64,000 bases of DNA from Lumbricus terrestris (taxonomy: Eukaryota > Annelida > Clitellata > Crassiclitellata > Lumbricidae). Positions 61,312 to 64,000 of this stretch are shown here, in pieces (position 1 is the stretch's first letter; each line of letters starts with the position of its first letter). Made by a program: the position numbers and the translations under genes. The notes under the pieces are model-generated. The model worked only from the letters and a program-made list of their open reading frames with translations, did not search any database and had not been told where the DNA came from. The DNA is taken from assembly GCA_949752735.1 (NCBI GenBank), contig OX457053.1:30771400-30835399 (forward strand), written 5' to 3'.

Positions 61312-61524
61312 GTTACAGCGTGGAAATACAAAAATTCTTAGACAATTGGGATGCGACACTCTGAAGTCTTAAACCATGACTAATTTTTATTACGATGACA
61401 GTTTAAATTCCTACAATTACAATATGGAAAATCGAATAATTTAAGCAATGTGAAAGTCTAAGTCTTGCTGAAGTTGCTGGCCTCGTACCGATAGTTGGTC
61501 AAATTATTATTCGTATCGAATAAA

Positions 61525-61630
61525 TTATTTATTTATTTTCCTCAACCAAAACAACAAACAAACAAACATGATGCAATTATGGCATTGAATAATACACTAA
61601 CATAATTTGGTGAAGAAGGATCAATAAAAA
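61525..61630 (-). mobile_element. LINE 3' tail, second copy of the 13555 type
   Basis: AACAACAAACAAACAAACATGAT and AACATAATTTGGTGAAGAAGG match 13555-13690. On the minus strand it ends in (AAAT)n. Confidence 0.55.
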
Positions 61631-61816
61631 ATAAACCAGCTATTGATATAGGCCTATCACCTATTCAGTGCAGCTCTAATATCTAGCGGTCAATGCATGG
61701 TGTTAAAGGCTGCAGAACATTATTAATTTTAATATCAAGGAGTTAATTCCTATAGCGAGCAACTTATTTAGCCTAGGCCTATTCGTCGATTTCCTTCATA
61801 AATATAGATGTGGTCG

Positions 61817-62157
61817 CAAGGGCGGATCCAGAACGTTTCGAAGGGGGCCAAAATTTTCGGTCGAAAAATTTGGTGTGATTTGGTTTGACGGGAAAAAAGA
61901 TACCAATTCATCCGCCAAAAAGTCGATTTTTTTTTAGTCATCGACCAATTTTCCGGGGGAAAAAGATACCATTTCAACCGCTAAATCGAACGGGGGCCAC
62001 GTCCCGTGCGATTTTCCAATAGGGGGCCTCGTGTCCTGTTTTTCTCTCCCGCAACATTAATTTAATAGCTTGTTGAAACCAAATGGGGAGCCACGTCCCA
62101 TGCAGTTTTTAAATCGGGGGGCGCATGGCCGGATTGGCTCCCCTGGATCCGCCCCTG
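61817..62157. mobile_element. MITE, AGGGCGGATCC family, copy 2 (best copy)
   Basis: A 341-bp element bounded by CAAGGGCGGATCCAG and CTGGATCCGCCCCTG, with an exact 8-bp duplication TGTGGTCG (61809-61816 and 62158-62165). The interior has G-rich blocks and repeated AAAAGATACCA motifs. Confidence 0.9.
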
Positions 62158-62897
62158 TGTGGTCGCACTTATTCCTCCCATTCTCTTCTGTAGCCTACTT
62201 GAGAATCAGAAACAATTTCTATAGATACTGTAGCCTAGGCCGATGTAAGCCTATGTATAGCTTCTACAGGCTAAAAATATAAACTCTCCGTCCTCGCTCG
62301 TGAGATCCGCGCAAGCTGACGCATCCACCGGGCACGGTTTGACATACGCTATATTCAACTCATTTTAAATTATTGCTCTTCTTTTTGTTTATAACCCCAG
62401 AGCCGTCCTATTATTATGTTTATTTATTTATTTACTAGCCATTTTACATAGCGCCCCTTCAAGGTAACTATAACTACTCAGGAGCGCTTCCAGTCCAACC
62501 TCAGTCGAATAAGACGTACAGTCTTAAGAACAGCGAGAAATGAAGCAGAAAGACCAATTTGACGTAGAATAACATGGAGCTCATTCCAGCTGGGTCGTTT
62601 GGGTTAATTTCTAATTGCACATTGTGATTATTTTGTGATTGTACGCTCTTAGATTGTTCCTGTCCTATGCTCCTGCAATGCGCCTGCAGGCGAATCGAGA
62701 GGTGCATGTTTATACTTATTTATTTCACTTAAATGAATTTTTGTAACATACAGGCAATACGCGATATTGTTTTCAATTACCCCGAATCATGAACTCATGG
62801 ACTCTGGAAGTTCATAAATGGTCCTTGCCCCCAAGTATCGCCCAGCACTCGACCTCAAACTCCAAGCATTGATAAAATACATCACTAGAGAGAGCAT

Positions 62898-62989
62898 GAC
62901 GTCACTGCATGGAAGTCGCCGGAAGCCATCGACCAATCACAGACGAGCTCTCATCCCAATCTAATTCAAACCGACCAATCACAGACGAT
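62898..62989 (+). promoter_or_regulatory. CRE plus three CCAAT boxes upstream of the candidate exon
   Basis: A perfect CRE palindrome TGACGTCA at 62898-62905 is followed by CCAAT at 62934, 62957 and 62976. The first and third CCAAT lie in a duplicated GACCAATCACAGACGA, with starts 42 bp apart. Spaced CCAAT boxes with a CRE are common in cell-cycle gene promoters. The set lies 190-280 bp upstream of the ATG at 63177. Confidence 0.55.
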
Positions 62990-63176
62990 TTCTCATACCG
63001 ACCAAATAAATTTCAGATTTGAAAATCTGATGCAGGCAGATCTGATATTATTATACAACTCAATGCACGCAGGACGTGTGTCCTTGATCGACATTGATTG
63101 CGCAGAAGCCAGAAAGAAGCCGAGAACAAAGGACGTGACTTAACTGTCATTTTGATACATTTCAATTCAGAAAGCG

Positions 63177-63290
63177 ATGTCTTCGCCATCAGGCAAACTA
63201 AAAAAACGTCCTCATTCCACTGAAGGTGCCGTCAGCTCTTGAAGCTCTGGCGACAGTCTTGATGTATACTCTCCAGTGTCTCCTCTGAAG
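63177..63290 (+). CDS. Candidate first coding exon of an unknown gene, with an in-frame TGA
   Basis: ATG at 63177 opens a frame reading MSSPSGKLKKRPHSTEGAVS S, then TGA at 63240-63242 (codon 22), then SSGDSLDVYSPVSPLK. It ends exactly at AAG|GTAATC (63290/63291), a good donor in phase 0. The 38 codons look like the Ser/Pro/Lys-rich start of a nuclear protein. I do not recognise the family. The stop is flanked on both sides by AGC TCT, so a TCA-to-TGA change inside a poly-Ser run would explain it. Alternatives: a sequence error, a disabled allele, or an upstream ORF with real coding beginning elsewhere. Later exons are outside the window. Confidence 0.35.
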
Positions 63291-63412
63291 GTAATCATCA
63301 TAAAATTGGTTGTATGTAGCAGTTTCGAATAAACGAAACTTGAATTTAATTGAATTGAAAACTTAGTGTGCGTGTAGAACGCGATTGCAATTCCTAACAA
63401 TTTTACGTAATC

Positions 63413-63650
63413 GGTTAATTTCTCGGTAGCAATTTCTCGGGCTCGGTAGCAATTGAGTAAACAATATGGTGGCCACAGATTAGCGCAGAATAGAGCGCTG
63501 TCACGTGCGGCGATCAATAGCCCAATGTTTCCAACAGCCTACGGCGATAAATAGGCCTAGCTCAATGTTTCAGCTAAAGTAAGCACGCTATTCTGCGTTC
63601 TGTGGCCACCATATTATTTACTTGCTACCGAGTTATTCTAGAAATTAACC
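63413..63650. mobile_element. Inverted-repeat element with arms of about 65-80 bp
   Basis: The left arm has GGTTAATTTCT, CGGTAGCAATTGAGTAAACA and ATATGGTGGCCACAGA. The right arm holds the matching reverse complements (TCTGTGGCCACCATAT, ACTTGCTACCG, AGAAATTAACC). I found no exact target duplication. It is in the presumed first intron of the gene starting at 63177. The remaining 63651-64000 shows no recognisable feature. Confidence 0.75.
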
Positions 63651-64000
63651 TGCCTTCTTACGCCATGGTAACTCCTACTCAGAAAAGACTGCGCAGGATC
63701 TAAATTCGCCAAAAAGTTCCAGATTTAAGTTCAAATCTCACATTTTGCTAATAATTGTAGGTTCATTGTAGGTTTTTATGGGAATGAAACTAGACCATTG
63801 CCAAAATATCGCTTTGTCTTGAATTAAGTTCAGCTTTTGAAATTTTGATTTTAATTCCGGTCTTCTAGAACTTACGATAGTCTAACGATTTAAACTTCAA
63901 TAGAAGGGCGGATTTGCCCGTCGACATAATGAATAGCGCGCAGTATAGTAGGCCAACGAAGACTAAGGAGGGGCTTGATTTTGAACCTACGTAGGCTATT

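Overview
The window is animal nuclear DNA. Genes are split by many short introns with GT-AG (sometimes GC-AG) borders, and the introns and spacers are packed with LINE fragments, tRNA-derived SINEs, small inverted-repeat (MITE-like) elements with 8-bp target-site duplications, minisatellites and microsatellites. The proteins resemble vertebrate orthologues closely, but the gene density and repeats suggest an invertebrate, probably marine. I cannot name the species or phylum from sequence alone.

Four multi-exon genes can be reconstructed exon by exon, with splice phases that agree at every junction. (1) 538-12130, minus: a PARP2-type poly(ADP-ribose) polymerase, N-terminal 413 residues only. 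Two WWE domains are followed by a Thr/Ala-rich, acidic and basic linker, then the WGR domain; the catalytic exons lie off the left edge. (2) 16674-24751, minus: TRIP13/Pch2, a complete AAA+ ATPase in 11 exons, 436 aa. (3) 28711-43649, minus: a complete 13-exon guanine-deaminase-like protein of 564 aa that has lost two of the four zinc ligands, so it looks like a pseudoenzyme. (4) 45114-59799, plus: dymeclin (DYM), complete in 15 exons, 677 aa. At 63177-63290 (plus) there is a candidate first coding exon of a fifth gene, behind a CRE and three CCAAT boxes, interrupted by one in-frame TGA.

Layout: 1-12130 PARP gene, with a same-strand LINE in its eighth intron and two minisatellites in its third; 12131-16673 spacer with LINE tails, a tRNA-like remnant and one unrecognised ORF; 16674-24751 TRIP13; 24752-28710 spacer holding a cluster of inverted-repeat elements; 28711-43649 the deaminase-like gene; 43650-45113 the space between divergent starts shared with DYM; 45114-59799 DYM with SINEs in its introns; 59800-63176 spacer with further elements and the promoter-like stretch; then the candidate exon and a 238-bp inverted repeat.

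PARP2-type enzymes act in DNA repair, TRIP13 remodels HORMA proteins in meiosis and the spindle checkpoint, and dymeclin works in Golgi traffic. These are unrelated eukaryotic neighbours, not an operon. The most unusual items are the WWE-WWE-WGR architecture, the degenerate deaminase, a minisatellite built from a 5' splice site, three GC-AG introns, and the wide variety of elements with 8-bp target-site duplications, down to a bare 34-bp palindrome.
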